NCBI GenBank assembly: GCA_015061885.1
Contig: SUVS01000005.1
Span: 16,325-80,324 of the forward strand
Direction: 5' to 3'
Length of the DNA: 64,000 bases
From: Lentisphaerota bacterium
Lineage (GTDB): Bacteria; Verrucomicrobiota; Lentisphaeria; Victivallales; Victivallaceae
Shown piece by piece: positions 7,683 through 16,319 of this stretch. Under the pieces are notes generated by a model that made no database searches, had not been told where the DNA came from, and saw nothing but the letters and a program-made list of their open reading frames with translations. Numbering within the stretch: the first letter of the stretch is position 1; every line of letters starts with the position of its first letter. The position numbers and the translations under genes were made by a program.

Positions 7683-8237
7683 TCAGTTACCTGAACGGAT
7701 CTTTCCGGCGGCCCGGCCGATCTGTTCTGCGGCTTTTCCGGCGGCTCGACTCATGGCATCTGCCAGTTCAGTGGGAGCGTTGGATTTGATTTTTTCTTTG
7801 ATAAGCAAAGTACCGGCTTCGTGGCGGAGATCATAACGCATTTCGTATTTCATTGCCAACACTGCTTCGGATTTTATCATGTCAAACTCAAAGGCTGTGA
7901 TCGTACAGCGTAAGGATGCTGTTTTGCTCAAACGGGTATTGTCCGGCAAAGCGAAAGCCTGTTCCAGATACCGCTGCAACATGCGTTCAGGCATCTGCAC
8001 CCAGCAGTTGTTATTATCATGCACCATACGGTTACCGGCAAAACGGAACAGCATACGGCTCTGGGCGGGGCTGTCGTTGGATACAGCACTGACCATAAGC
8101 AACGCATTGTTTTTTCCCGCAACGGGCGATTGCAGATCGTAATACTCTCTCTGAACATGACTGCGTGGTGTCAATACACAGCCGGTGCAACATGCCGCCA
8201 GCAACAGAACGGGTAAAAGTCTGGTAAAACTTTTCAT
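7683..8237 (-). CDS. PqiC/YmbA-like ABC transport auxiliary lipoprotein
   Basis: 184 residues with an N-terminal lipoprotein signal (VLLLAACCTGC). It follows the pattern of the ABC-transport auxiliary component family: an early YYDL segment, then SRMLFRFAGNRMVHDNN, WVQMPERMLQRYLEQAF and a C-terminal helix rich in Ala and Gly. Family members are outer-membrane lipoproteins that work with MCE/PqiB-type lipid transporters. No MCE protein or permease is encoded nearby, so the partner must lie elsewhere. The start overlaps the stop of the LysM gene in an ATGA, and asnB follows after 1 bp, which suggests translational coupling. Confidence 0.65.
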   Translation of the reverse strand: MKSFTRLLPVLLLAACCTGCVLTPRSHVQREYYDLQSPVAGKNNALLMVSAVSNDSPAQSRMLFRFAGNRMVHDNNNCWVQMPERMLQRYLEQAFALPDNTRLSKTASLRCTITAFEFDMIKSEAVLAMKYEMRYDLRHEAGTLLIKEKIKSNAPTELADAMSRAAGKAAEQIGRAAGKIRSGN

Positions 8238-9136
8238 TGATTATTTCCTTGAACTGTATTTTTATTGGTTGGTAGTGGAGGTATATTCAAATTCATTCCC
8301 GGCCGCAGTTTACGGGCATCGACCCGGGGATTTGCCTGCATTATCATATAATAAAGCGAACTTTTGCCGTAAACTTTGCGGGCAATGCCGCCGGGAGTAT
8401 CTCCGGCAACGACTTTATATTGGCGGTAGCCGCCGGTTGACACTGCACTATTTGCCGGTTCAGGCACGGTTACGGCAACGGGCTTTTGCCGCAGTTTCCG
8501 CAATTTTTCAACTTCCTGCCGTATGGCGTTGTAACGAACCTGGTATTGAGCGAGCTTATTTTTAAGTTCTGAAATTTCCGCATCTCTGGCGGCAATGATT
8601 TCTCTGTTGCCGGAAGCATTATCCGCTGTCGGCAGAGGAGGATTTTTATCTGCATTTTCTGCCGTATTTGCTGTATTGCTTTCCGGCACAGCGGGCAGTT
8701 CAGTATTTGGTTCTTTCTCCGGAGCGGCAACTTGTTTATTTTCCGGAACTTCCGCCGTTGCGGCTGTTTTGCCGAAGCGGATGGCAAGTTCTTCGTAACT
8801 GCGTTTTTCCGCTTGCGTGAGCCATGCTTTTACTTCTTCGGCATCGGAGGCTTCGGGCATTGATTGCAAATATGTTTTATAGTGATAGACTGCCGACGCC
8901 GGATCGTTGAGCATTTCATCGTAAACCGAAGCGAGTAGTTTATGCGTATAAATACTGCGGGGGCGGCGTTTTAAAAGTTCGTTCAGTTTTTCGGCGGCAT
9001 CTTTGCCGTTGCCCGCCTGACGATCCTGCATAGCTTTGATATAAAGCGGATGCCGCCGTTCATCGGCTTCACTGCAACCGCTTAACAGCGATACGGCGGA
9101 GAATACAAGCATAATGATTTTGAACCAACTCTTCAT
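8234..9136 (-). CDS. LysM-domain lipoprotein with TPR-like repeats
   Basis: 300 residues: lipobox LLSGC near residue 21, a tetratricopeptide-like helical region (about 30-110, YIKAMQDRQAGNGKDAAEKL and following), a Pro/Glu/Ala-rich linker, a coiled coil (about 185-220, SELKNKLAQYQVRYNAIRQE) and a C-terminal LysM domain (about 236-285, YKVVAGDTPGGIARKVYGKS). LysM binds peptidoglycan, so the protein probably tethers an outer-membrane lipoprotein to the wall, perhaps as a division or envelope factor. It overlaps rsmE upstream and the next lipoprotein gene downstream by ATGA, so it is tightly coupled. Confidence 0.8.
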   Translation of the reverse strand: MKSWFKIIMLVFSAVSLLSGCSEADERRHPLYIKAMQDRQAGNGKDAAEKLNELLKRRPRSIYTHKLLASVYDEMLNDPASAVYHYKTYLQSMPEASDAEEVKAWLTQAEKRSYEELAIRFGKTAATAEVPENKQVAAPEKEPNTELPAVPESNTANTAENADKNPPLPTADNASGNREIIAARDAEISELKNKLAQYQVRYNAIRQEVEKLRKLRQKPVAVTVPEPANSAVSTGGYRQYKVVAGDTPGGIARKVYGKSSLYYMIMQANPRVDARKLRPGMNLNIPPLPTNKNTVQGNNQ

Positions 9137-9846
9137 GGCTTTATCTCCGCAGTGCGGGCAAGGGTCAGCAGATATGCCGCTCCGGCGAGTGCGGCATTTT
9201 CCAGCCGGAAAATGTATTTACCCAGCGTTATACCTTTGCCGGAACCGGTCAGTATTTCGATTTCTTTTTCGTCAAATCCGCCTTCCGGGCCGACCATCCA
9301 TGCCATTTTCAGTTTGTTGGTGTACGAAAGGTCTTCCGGCAGCAGCAATACGCCGTGCTGGGAGCCGAAAAATATCTTTATATCGTTTTCAAGACAATAC
9401 TTTACTGCTTCATCGACCGTTAACGCATTATTGATTTGAGGCATAAATGGATTGCCGGACTGCTTGCAGGCTTCTTCCAGCAATGTGAACCAGCGTTCGG
9501 GGATACCATCTTTTTCGGATACGCTGTAACGGCATTTCAGCGGAGTTATGGAGCTGGCTCCGGCTTCGGTGACCGGCTTTAACAGAGCATCGAGTTTGGA
9601 ATTTTTGGGCAGAGCCGCAAAGATATGCAGCTCTATATTGTCAGGCATAAAAACCTGACGGGACAAAACTTTTATACCACGCTCCGCCGTAGCTTCCGCT
9701 TCGGCAACTGTACCGTTGCCGTCGCACAGCCGGAGTTTTTCGCCGCACCGGCAGCGGAGAGTTTTGAAGAGGTGATCGCGTTCCCGTTTTTCCAACTCAA
9801 AGACTGTGCCGGGTTCAGGGATAGATTTTACAAAAGCTGTGTGCAT
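9133..9846 (-). CDS. rsmE: 16S rRNA m3U1498 methyltransferase
   Basis: 237 residues, normal length for RsmE, which methylates N3 of U1498 in 16S rRNA. It has an N-terminal PUA-like RNA-binding domain (about 1-70) and a C-terminal SPOUT domain. The knot motifs are visible: MVGPEGGFDEKE (SAM binding) and LGKYIFRLENAALAGA. It overlaps the LysM lipoprotein gene by ATGA and starts 9 bp after the TrmH-family gene. Confidence 0.93.
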   Translation of the reverse strand: MHTAFVKSIPEPGTVFELEKRERDHLFKTLRCRCGEKLRLCDGNGTVAEAEATAERGIKVLSRQVFMPDNIELHIFAALPKNSKLDALLKPVTEAGASSITPLKCRYSVSEKDGIPERWFTLLEEACKQSGNPFMPQINNALTVDEAVKYCLENDIKIFFGSQHGVLLLPEDLSYTNKLKMAWMVGPEGGFDEKEIEILTGSGKGITLGKYIFRLENAALAGAAYLLTLARTAEIKP

Positions 9847-9855
9847 AATGTTTTT

Positions 9856-10632
9856 TCACCCCTTGATACTTGAGCGTCTGACATGTTCAAAAAGTACGAT
9901 CGTGGCGGCTTGTGCCGCGTTGAGCGATTCAAAATTTCCCGGCATGGGGATCGTTACGCGGTTGCCGGAAACTTCGCTGCCGATACCGTGAGCTTCGCTG
10001 CCGATAACCACAACACTTTTTTCAAACAGTCCGGCAGACTCAAAACAGCTTTCGCCGGTATGCGGATCTGTCAGATAAATATTTTTATATCCGCATCGGG
10101 CGGCAAATCCGGTCAATGTTTTCAGATCGGCAAACTCCCGCAGAATCATACCGAACTGTGCCCCCAGTGCCGAACGGGTAACTTTGGGTGCAAACGGGTC
10201 AGCGGAACCGGCGGTGTACCAGAACTCTTTCAGCCCCGCCGCTCTGGCTGTACGCAATATGGTACCGAAATTCCCCGGATCACCCAGCTGATCCACCGCC
10301 AGAATAAAGGGATCTGCCGGAGACGGAAATTTTTCCGGATCAACTGCGGGGCGTTTGACCAGCAGTAATATACCCTGACTGGTGATGGTGCCGGAGAGTT
10401 TCTGCAATTTTTCGTCGTCAACAATGGCGTGATCTATATTGTCAAAATCAAATCGCCCGTGCAATTTACCGCTGGTGACTGCCAGAGCAATATTACTGCG
10501 GTCAACTGCGGCAAGCACTTCGGTGCAACAGCGTACACCTTCGCAAAGACAGTACGGACTTTTTTTGCGTCCGTGCCGACTCTGTAAATCGGTAAATTCC
10601 CGTTCCATGCGGCGGGTCAGTTCTACGGTCAT
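9856..10632 (-). CDS. TrmH/SpoU-family RNA 2'-O-methyltransferase
   Basis: 258 residues. An N-terminal substrate-binding part (about 1-90) precedes the SpoU SPOUT domain, with motif 1 DPGNFGTILRTARAAG, motif 2 VVIGSEAHGIG and motif 3 ESLNAAQAATIVLFEHVRRS. Such enzymes methylate the 2'-O of tRNA or 23S rRNA nucleotides; the target cannot be chosen from the sequence. It lies 9 bp upstream of rsmE, so two rRNA/tRNA methyltransferases are made together. Confidence 0.88.
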   Translation of the reverse strand: MTVELTRRMEREFTDLQSRHGRKKSPYCLCEGVRCCTEVLAAVDRSNIALAVTSGKLHGRFDFDNIDHAIVDDEKLQKLSGTITSQGILLLVKRPAVDPEKFPSPADPFILAVDQLGDPGNFGTILRTARAAGLKEFWYTAGSADPFAPKVTRSALGAQFGMILREFADLKTLTGFAARCGYKNIYLTDPHTGESCFESAGLFEKSVVVIGSEAHGIGSEVSGNRVTIPMPGNFESLNAAQAATIVLFEHVRRSSIKG

Positions 10633-10668
10633 AAACAGTTCTTCCGCCCTGAAAAATCTTTTTTACGC

Positions 10669-11358
10669 TTACTTGGTTTTGACTGCCGCGGGCAGATTGG
10701 CAAGCATACTGTTGATCTGACCGCTATAACTTTGCAGAGTTGCACGGTCAGCGGCGGGAGCAGTACGGATAAACCGTTTGGCACTTTCCAGAATATTTCT
10801 GGCATCGGCGGTTTTACCGGCAAGCGTGTAAAGTCTGGCGGCACTGATGTATGCTTCGGCGGCATAAGCGGCACTGCCGGGAGTACGGACGGATTTGGCA
10901 AAGTCGGCAAAGTTCTTGGCACCTTCGGCATATTTGCCTTCCAACTCATCCACATAAGCAAGGTTCAAGCGGGCTCTCCACTGAACTTCCACAGCACTGT
11001 TGTCGGCGGCGGCAGTCAGCAGTTGTTTGCGGGCATTGGCATAATCTTTTTTGGCAATATACATACCGGCAAGACGCACATAGATCGCCGCCGGAGCTTT
11101 GCCGTGATCTTTGATCGCTTTTTCCAGCTGGGCAATATCGGTGGCTTTGTCGTATGCAATTGCGGCGGCAGCCGCACTTTTGTTGCTGAAGTATTTTACC
11201 GAAACGATCGCCGCTACGATCACCACCACGGCGATCGCGGCGTAAACGATATGTTTCCAGTGAGTAGCAAAGAAATATTCAAAACGATCGAAATCGTCCA
11301 TCACTTCTTTCATCTGATCGTTGATCTTCTTCTGACGGTTCAAGTTTACACTGCTCAT
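10669..11358 (-). CDS. Membrane-anchored TPR protein (YfgM-like)
   Basis: 229 residues. A cytoplasmic N-terminus is followed by one transmembrane segment (about 38-58, IVYAAIAVVVIVAAIVSVKY) and a helical repeat region to the C-terminus (IYVRLAGMYIAKKDYANARK, AEAYISAARLYTLAGKTADA). This matches YfgM, which associates with the SecYEG translocon and periplasmic chaperones. The first gene of a promoter-led sub-operon with trmH, rsmE and two lipoproteins, it may help envelope protein export. The family assignment rests on architecture. Confidence 0.65.
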   Translation of the reverse strand: MSSVNLNRQKKINDQMKEVMDDFDRFEYFFATHWKHIVYAAIAVVVIVAAIVSVKYFSNKSAAAAAIAYDKATDIAQLEKAIKDHGKAPAAIYVRLAGMYIAKKDYANARKQLLTAAADNSAVEVQWRARLNLAYVDELEGKYAEGAKNFADFAKSVRTPGSAAYAAEAYISAARLYTLAGKTADARNILESAKRFIRTAPAADRATLQSYSGQINSMLANLPAAVKTK

Positions 11359-11406
11359 TTTATAAAAATCCTTTCATAAATTTTCTTTTAAAATATAACA
11401 TTGCCT

Positions 11407-11435
11407 AATATAACCGCAATATTGCATACTTGCAA
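11407..11435 (-). promoter_or_regulatory. Internal promoter for the TPR-trmH-rsmE-asnB genes
   Basis: On the minus strand TTGCAA (11430-11435), 17-bp spacer, TATATT (11407-11412). It falls in the only sizeable gap (103 bp) of this gene series, so the distal genes can be expressed independently of hisB-exbBD. Confidence 0.6.
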
Positions 11436-11461
11436 CTTTATAGACAAAAAAATATTTATTT

Positions 11462-11845
11462 TCAGCTTCCGAAAAGCGTCTTTGCCAGATAAAATCCGCC
11501 GCCGGCGGCAGTTATGCCGGATATGTTCTGCAAAAATATGTTCAGGGCGAATTTGCCGTACTGTTCTCCGGCAAGAAAAACACAGCTTTCCAACGCAAAG
11601 GTGCTGAAAGTGGTAAAAGCCCCCAGAAACCCCACAAATAATACCGGAAAATACTCTTCAAATCCGGCAAATTTATTTTTACACAATATATAACAGAATC
11701 CGGCAATGAATGCACCAAGTATATTCACCGCCAGCGTCCCCCACGGGAACCCCGGCAGAAGCATATTTACGCCTTTGACGGCAAAAAACCTTGATAGAGT
11801 CCCCAAAACTCCGGCAACACATATAAGCAGAACGATTTTCACCAC
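11462..11845 (-). CDS. crcB: Fluoride ion channel CrcB/Fluc
   Basis: 127 residues with four transmembrane helices, the size of Fluc channels, which expel fluoride as antiparallel dimers. Diagnostic stretches are GVLGTLSRFF (helix 1), TLAVNILGAFIAGF (helix 2, pore Asn) and GFLGAFTTFSTFALE (the Phe-box helix 3 break). The start is GTG 11845 or GTG 11842; GAGGTG just upstream fits the second better. It begins directly after the stop of the upstream gene, so there is no room for a fluoride riboswitch of its own. Confidence 0.92.
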   Translation of the reverse strand: MVKIVLLICVAGVLGTLSRFFAVKGVNMLLPGFPWGTLAVNILGAFIAGFCYILCKNKFAGFEEYFPVLFVGFLGAFTTFSTFALESCVFLAGEQYGKFALNIFLQNISGITAAGGGFYLAKTLFGS

Positions 11846-12475
11846 TCACCTCAAACTTGAAAAAAAATAAAATTTGCTGCTGTCGCGGCACCAGGTGTAC
11901 ATTATTCCACTGTCGGTACCGTTGTAAGTAGAGTAGGAGTAACCGTTTTTGACCGTTACCGGCGTCGGCTCGTACTTTTCGCTCCGGTGCTGTTCTATAA
12001 GGTTTCCGGCTGTGTTGCGGATTGTTTCCGGCTTGGTGATATTTTCCAGTTTCCATCCCCGATTTATTACCAGAAGTTTCAAATCATTTTCGCTCAAAGC
12101 TCCTTCGCAGGCTCTGAAGTTGTAACTGTTTATAAAAGTTGCGTCCTTCAATATAACATTAAAAAATTTGTATTCAGGAACATTTTCCCCTATATCAGGA
12201 TTGCGGGTCATGTAAGTTACAGCAACCAGCCACCCCGGTATCAGCATAAAAGGCACCAGAAATGCCGCCCCGATACTCAATGCTGTTGCCTCAATGATTT
12301 TACGCCACTTGCCGACAGAGTTCCGAATCCCGCACCGGACAATTTTTACAGCCCAGAAAAGAGCGTAAAGCAAGTTTACTATATAAAACAGATTCACCCA
12401 CCCGGAAATTGCCGCAATCACCAACAAAGCAACAATTGAAAAGTGGAAATAAAACTTTTTGCCGGGCTTTTTCAT
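11846..12475 (-). CDS. Membrane protein of unknown function
   Basis: 209 residues, not recognised. It has hydrophobic segments near 12-28 (HFSIVALLVIAAISGWVNLF), 30-45 and 66-90 (SIGAAFLVPFMLIPGWLVAV). A soluble C-terminal half follows, with DLKLLVINRGWKLENITKPE and a Tyr/Ser-rich end. It sits between exbD (36 bp upstream) and crcB (adjacent), so it is probably in the same transcript, but the neighbours give no functional clue. Confidence 0.6.
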   Translation of the reverse strand: MKKPGKKFYFHFSIVALLVIAAISGWVNLFYIVNLLYALFWAVKIVRCGIRNSVGKWRKIIEATALSIGAAFLVPFMLIPGWLVAVTYMTRNPDIGENVPEYKFFNVILKDATFINSYNFRACEGALSENDLKLLVINRGWKLENITKPETIRNTAGNLIEQHRSEKYEPTPVTVKNGYSYSTYNGTDSGIMYTWCRDSSKFYFFSSLR

Positions 12476-12511
12476 ACCATATATTTGGGAAATATCAATG
12501 ATAAATGGAGA

Positions 12512-12931
12512 TCATTTCTCTTTGCCGTCGCTCAAGGTTACCAGCTGAACATTTTTGAAGCCGGATTCGCGGATGGTTTTCATTACTTCAATAACTTCGC
12601 TGTAACTGCGGGAGCCGTCGGCGCGCAGCAGCAGCGTTGCATCGGGACTGGTTGCCTGCAAAGTTTTCAAAGTCACCAGCAGTTCTTTGGGCGTTATGGG
12701 CTGTTTTTCGTAGGTCAATATGCCGTCGCGGGTGATCGTGAGATTGCGGGTCACTTTTTCGGCATCGATCTTGTCGGCATTCATGGTCGGCGGCGTAACA
12801 TCTATACCGTTTTCCATCAATGGCGTGGTGATCATAAAAACGATCAGCAGCATAAAGGTCAGGTCCAGCAGCGGCGTAATGTTGATTTCGTCCATAGCTT
12901 CCAGCTGTGAACGCATTTTTTTGCGAGCCAT
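12512..12931 (-). CDS. exbD: ExbD/TolR-family biopolymer transport protein
   Basis: 139 residues. A short cytoplasmic N-terminus, one transmembrane helix with the proton-carrying Asp (EINITPLLDLTFMLLIVFMI) and a periplasmic domain (TLLLRADGSRSYSEVIEVMK) are all standard for ExbD/TolR. With the ExbB-like protein 3 bp upstream it forms a proton-driven motor. No TonB or TolA gene is adjacent, so the choice between outer-membrane import (Ton) and envelope maintenance (Tol) is open. Confidence 0.9.
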   Translation of the reverse strand: MARKKMRSQLEAMDEINITPLLDLTFMLLIVFMITTPLMENGIDVTPPTMNADKIDAEKVTRNLTITRDGILTYEKQPITPKELLVTLKTLQATSPDATLLLRADGSRSYSEVIEVMKTIRESGFKNVQLVTLSDGKEK

Positions 12932-12934
12932 AAA

Positions 12935-14035
12935 TCACACCCTCATAGAGTCTTCCGGTTCATTGCCGCTGCCGTTCAGATTGTTGAATGGCATTTGCGG
13001 CTGCTGATACTGCATTTGAACTTGTTGCGGGACAGTCTGCGACCGCTGATACTGCATTTGCGGCTGCTGTGGAACAGTCTGCGGCTGCTGATACTGCATT
13101 TGAACCTGCTGCGGAGCAGTCTGCGGCTGCTGATACTGCATTTGTCCATCAGAATATGCCGGACGGTTGAATGAAGTCTGCCCCGCCGGAGCCGTTTGCT
13201 GACGGGGCGGCACATTGACCGGTATCTGTGCTGCGGGGCGGTTGAAAAGACCGTTGCCGCCGGCGGGCACCGGAGCGGGTTTATTTGCTTCAACTTCTTT
13301 GGCATTAAGCTGTTCAAGTTTAAGCCTTGCCATAAAAGATTCGCTGAAATTATCCATGGAAACAGTGATCTTGCGGATCATGTGCGTCAACCAGTTGTAA
13401 GCCACCAGCGACGGGATCGCCACGATCAAGCCGGCAACGGTAGTCAGCAACGCCCCTGCCACCCCCGGAGCCAACGCCTGAATATTGGCACTGCCGGCGG
13501 AAGCTACTCCGCAAAAGGCGATCATCACCCCCCAGACCGTACCGAACAATCCCAGAAACGGTGCCAGACTTACGGCAGTTGCCAACATGCCGATACCCTG
13601 TTCAATAACAAATATCTGGCTGGAAATTTCCCGTTCCATGGCAGTCTGCACCGCATCAAGCTGTGCGGAAGAGAGTTTACGCGGCCCACGGTCGGCAACC
13701 GACGGAGCCCGTGAACGCACTTCTTCGGCAGTCTGTCCGTAGAACTCCAGCAGTTGTTCCATGCCGCTGATATAAACTTTTGCCACCGGACAGGGGTTTT
13801 CCATACCGTCACGCAAAACAGAATTCATGCCGCTCTGCTCGTTGAATGACTCGGCAAACCGTTCCGAAAGTTTCTGTGCCCGGTAAAGCCCCAGCCATTT
13901 TTCGATCATAATGAACCATGCGACCATTGAACACAAAAAGAGCAATACAACAATACCTTTGCCCATGGCATCGGAGTTGGCAAAAGCATACCACACTCCG
14001 GCATCGGCAAGCGGAACAAGATTACTTATCAGCAT
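12935..14035 (-). CDS. exbB: MotA/TolQ/ExbB proton channel with Gln/Pro repeat tail
   Basis: 366 residues. One N-terminal transmembrane helix (about 28-48) is followed by a cytoplasmic loop and two more helices, GMLATAVSLAPFLGLFGTVW (about 148-175) and VAGALLTTVAGLIVAIPSLV (about 190-215), the conserved ExbB core. It is longer than usual because of a cytoplasmic C-terminal tail of about 120 residues ending in four 14-residue repeats of the form MQYQQPQTxPQQxQ. The tail is coded by 42-bp DNA repeats (about 12990-13145). It is the partner of exbD just downstream and follows hisB by 13 bp. Confidence 0.9.
   Translation of the reverse strand: MLISNLVPLADAGVWYAFANSDAMGKGIVVLLFLCSMVAWFIMIEKWLGLYRAQKLSERFAESFNEQSGMNSVLRDGMENPCPVAKVYISGMEQLLEFYGQTAEEVRSRAPSVADRGPRKLSSAQLDAVQTAMEREISSQIFVIEQGIGMLATAVSLAPFLGLFGTVWGVMIAFCGVASAGSANIQALAPGVAGALLTTVAGLIVAIPSLVAYNWLTHMIRKITVSMDNFSESFMARLKLEQLNAKEVEANKPAPVPAGGNGLFNRPAAQIPVNVPPRQQTAPAGQTSFNRPAYSDGQMQYQQPQTAPQQVQMQYQQPQTVPQQPQMQYQRSQTVPQQVQMQYQQPQMPFNNLNGSGNEPEDSMRV
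12990..13145 (-). repeat. In-frame 42-bp repeats in the ExbB tail
   Basis: Four near-copies of a 42-bp unit encode the MQYQQPQTxPQQxQ repeats. Copies differ at several bases, and the array is a whole number of codons, so copy number could change without breaking the frame. Confidence 0.7.
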
Positions 14036-14048
14036 AAAACGTTACTCC

Positions 14049-14648
14049 TCAATCCAAAGTGCCTTTAGTGGAAAGTACGCCCTGAACTCTGGGGTCGTAA
14101 GTCGTTGCCATATCCAGAGCTTTGGCAAAACCTTTGAAAATCGCTTCCAGACAGTGATGGGCTTCGTTGCCGGCAAGCAGTCTTATGTGCATATTGAGGC
14201 CCGCTTTTACGCAGAGAGCCTGAAAAAACTCATGAAAAAGCTGTACATCAATATCGCCGACCTGTGTTGCGGGCATTTTTACATCATACACAAGATAAGG
14301 TCTGCCGGAAAGGTCGAGAGCGATTTCAGCCAGAGCCTCATCCATCGGCAGCAGAAAACTGCCGTAGCGGCGGATACCAACTTTATCACCGGCGGCTTGA
14401 GCAATGGCACTGCCGAGTGCCAGACCGAGGTCTTCCATGCTGTGATGATAATCCACATGAGTATCGCCCTTTTCTTCGATAGTCAGATCAAAGAAACCGT
14501 GTTTGGCAAAAAGTTCCAGCATGTGATCCAGAAATCCGATGCCGGTATGAATATCGGATTTACCGGTGCCGTCGATATTGAAAGTAAGTTTGATTGCTGT
14601 TTCGCGGGTAACGCGTTCCACCGAAGCCTGACGGGATTTATTTTCCAT
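14049..14648 (-). CDS. hisB: Imidazoleglycerol-phosphate dehydratase
   Basis: 199 residues, the monofunctional HisB dehydratase of histidine biosynthesis, a di-manganese enzyme. The two metal-binding repeats are visible: GFLDHMLELFAKHG plus DTHVDYHHSMEDLGLALG, and LFHEFFQALCVKAGLNMHIR plus AGNEAHHCLEAIFKGFAKAL. No other his gene is in the window, so histidine genes are scattered. AGGAAAGAG precedes the ATG. It heads the series leading into exbBD. Confidence 0.95.
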   Translation of the reverse strand: MENKSRQASVERVTRETAIKLTFNIDGTGKSDIHTGIGFLDHMLELFAKHGFFDLTIEEKGDTHVDYHHSMEDLGLALGSAIAQAAGDKVGIRRYGSFLLPMDEALAEIALDLSGRPYLVYDVKMPATQVGDIDVQLFHEFFQALCVKAGLNMHIRLLAGNEAHHCLEAIFKGFAKALDMATTYDPRVQGVLSTKGTLD

Positions 14649-14830
14649 AATTTGCTCTTTCCTGAATTTGAGATAAAAAAACTATTACATTTGTAATGTA
14701 ATACCGCAAATAAAAAATGCAATCCCCGGAATAAGCAATTTACATGATTTTTATCAATGCCGCATACACAAGCGAATACAGCATACGGCATGGTGTTGCA
14801 ATGCAAACACCTGTGAGCCGCTCGATAGAA

Positions 14831-14880
14831 ATGGGAATGTATGGGAGAGTATGGGAGAGTATGGGAATGTATGGGAGGCG
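14831..14880 (+). repeat. Tandem decamer array (ATGGGAxxGT, five units)
   Basis: Five consecutive 10-bp units: ATGGGAATGT, ATGGGAGAGT, ATGGGAGAGT, ATGGGAATGT, ATGGGAGGCG. The last runs into GGCGGGCAAATTCCGCC, a small hairpin, then AACAGCCG. One and a half units joined to a very similar hairpin and AACAGCCG recur at 46912-46952, so this is a dispersed element with variable unit number. Confidence 0.75.
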
Positions 14881-15089
14881 GGCAAATTCCGCCAACAGCC
14901 GGCAGCCGCTCTTCTCCTGTAAGCTCCATTCAGCGTAATGCCCGCCAAAAACACTTGGCGGCACCCGCCGCCCACGCTCTATATAGCCCGCTTGCCACGC
15001 CGGAGTGCAACGGAGGCAGGAGTATGCGGCTGACCAATGATAAACCGGCAGAAAAAAGTGTTTTTCTGAAAAAAAATTCTTTTGTCCCC

Positions 15090-15118
15090 TTGACAAGCAT
15101 TATTTTTTGTTATATATT
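15090..15118 (+). promoter_or_regulatory. Near-consensus promoter of the GntR regulator
   Basis: TTGACA (15090-15095), exactly 17 bp, TATATT (15113-15118). A 10-bp inverted repeat starts at the next base, so the operator covers the start point. Confidence 0.75.
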
Positions 15119-15150
15119 GTAGTATATACCACGATTGTAATATATACTAC
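15119..15150 (+). promoter_or_regulatory. Operator dyad at the GntR start point
   Basis: GTAGTATATA (15119-15128) and TATATACTAC (15141-15150) are perfect inverted repeats with a 12-bp spacer, placed from the -10 box across the transcription start. For a GntR-type gene this is the expected position for autorepression. Confidence 0.7.
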
Positions 15151-15160
15151 GGTGAAAAAT

Positions 15161-16267
15161 ATGGCGAAGTATCAGGACATTTATTTGAAAATTGCTGAAA
15201 AGATCGTCAGCGGGGAATTGAAAGCCGGAACCAAACTGCCTTCCGGTGAGGAACTCGCTCAACAGTATAATATCAGCTATATAACTGCCCGGAAAGTTTA
15301 TGAGTTGCTCTGTCGCAACCGTCTGGTCGATTCCCGTCCCCGGCAGGGATTTTTTGTGCACAATACCGATCAGGAAGTGTATTGCCCGGAACAGAATTTG
15401 CAACTGGGCAAAGTCGGGCTGCTTTTGAGCATGAATGGCTCGATGTATTGCGAATTTTATAATCAGCTTCTTCTGCGTTTGGTTGCCGAAGGCCATGCTC
15501 CGGTTTCGCTGGGGTTCAGCTGGATGATGAAGAATTTTTCGCACGATAAAGCCAAAGCCACGCTTTTGAGCTATGCCGGTGCAGGGGTGGAAACTCTGAT
15601 CATCCGCGGTGATGGGCATTTTCCTTACAAGGCTCTGTGGGAAGTCAGGAAGGCTTTCCGCAAGATAATTTTTGTAATGTTTTATTCGGGGGATATGCCG
15701 TTTGACGGAGCGGCAAAGGTTTTGTTTGATATGCGTCAGGCAGGACGGCTTGCCGCTGAATATATGCTGGAAAACTGTTTCAATAAATTTGTCTTCATCA
15801 CCCAGGAACCCGCCCGCGAAGAAATCCGCCGCAAGCATGGCGTAAGCAGTAAACTTTTTGATTTGGATATGCTTGACGGCGTAGAAGATGTCTGCAATAA
15901 AAATAATATTGATTTTTATGACTGCGGCAGAATAATCGCCAGAAATATGCCACTGACAGATGCCGGATGTGATTTGCGGAAAAATATCATCGAGGCGATC
16001 GAAAGCGGATGCAACGCGTTTGTTTGTATGAATGACACCCGTGCATTGGCAGTTTATCAGACGGCGGCGGAAATCGGCATAAAAGTCGGTAAAGATATAG
16101 GTGTTACCGGTAACTTCAATACCTCGCTGGGGGAAGCATTATCTCCGGCTTTGCCCAGTATTGATTTGAATATAGCAATGCTGGTCGAAGGTGTTGCCAA
16201 TGCTCTTGCCAATGATACCGGCAACAGCACGATGTATATTCAACCGAAAATAATAAAACGCAAGTAA
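15161..16267 (+). CDS. GntR-type regulator with sugar-binding-like C-terminal domain
   Basis: 368 residues from ATG 15161 ([20 protein letters not shown]). A longer reading from 15107 would run through the promoter -10 and the operator, so the internal ATG is preferred. The N-terminal winged HTH (about 1-70; [20 protein letters not shown]) is joined to a periplasmic-binding-protein-like effector domain (about 80-360; [40 protein letters not shown]). This is the AraR-type combination, usually repressors of sugar-use genes. The pseudopilin and large secreted enzyme follow in the same direction and are candidate targets. Confidence 0.85.
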   Translation: MAKYQDIYLKIAEKIVSGELKAGTKLPSGEELAQQYNISYITARKVYELLCRNRLVDSRPRQGFFVHNTDQEVYCPEQNLQLGKVGLLLSMNGSMYCEFYNQLLLRLVAEGHAPVSLGFSWMMKNFSHDKAKATLLSYAGAGVETLIIRGDGHFPYKALWEVRKAFRKIIFVMFYSGDMPFDGAAKVLFDMRQAGRLAAEYMLENCFNKFVFITQEPAREEIRRKHGVSSKLFDLDMLDGVEDVCNKNNIDFYDCGRIIARNMPLTDAGCDLRKNIIEAIESGCNAFVCMNDTRALAVYQTAAEIGIKVGKDIGVTGNFNTSLGEALSPALPSIDLNIAMLVEGVANALANDTGNSTMYIQPKIIKRK

Positions 16268-16319
16268 ACGATGTAAATTTAAACATAATTCCACCTTATA
16301 TAATAGAAAGGGATTTTTT

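Larger units (their letters stand above)
14649..15160. other. Divergent intergenic region with decamer array and hairpins
   Basis: 512 bp between hisB and the GntR gene. Near hisB is ATTACATTTGTAAT (14684-14697), a 6-bp dyad. A five-unit decamer array (14831-14880) is followed by GGCGG/CCGCC and CCGCCAA/TTGGCGG hairpins (14876-14961). The GntR promoter and operator follow (15090-15150). No protein gene is convincing; the ORFs here translate the repeats. Confidence 0.6.

Noticed and set aside
11846..11900. A fluoride riboswitch before crcB.
   Set aside because: crcB starts at the base after the upstream stop codon; no leader exists.
14831..14880. A short CRISPR-like array.
   Set aside because: Units are 10 bp with no spacers, and there are no cas genes. 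It is a simple tandem repeat.
15107..15160. An upstream start for the GntR regulator at ATG 15107.
   Set aside because: It would place the start codon inside the spacer and -10 of the promoter; the ATG at 15161 begins the conserved winged-helix domain.
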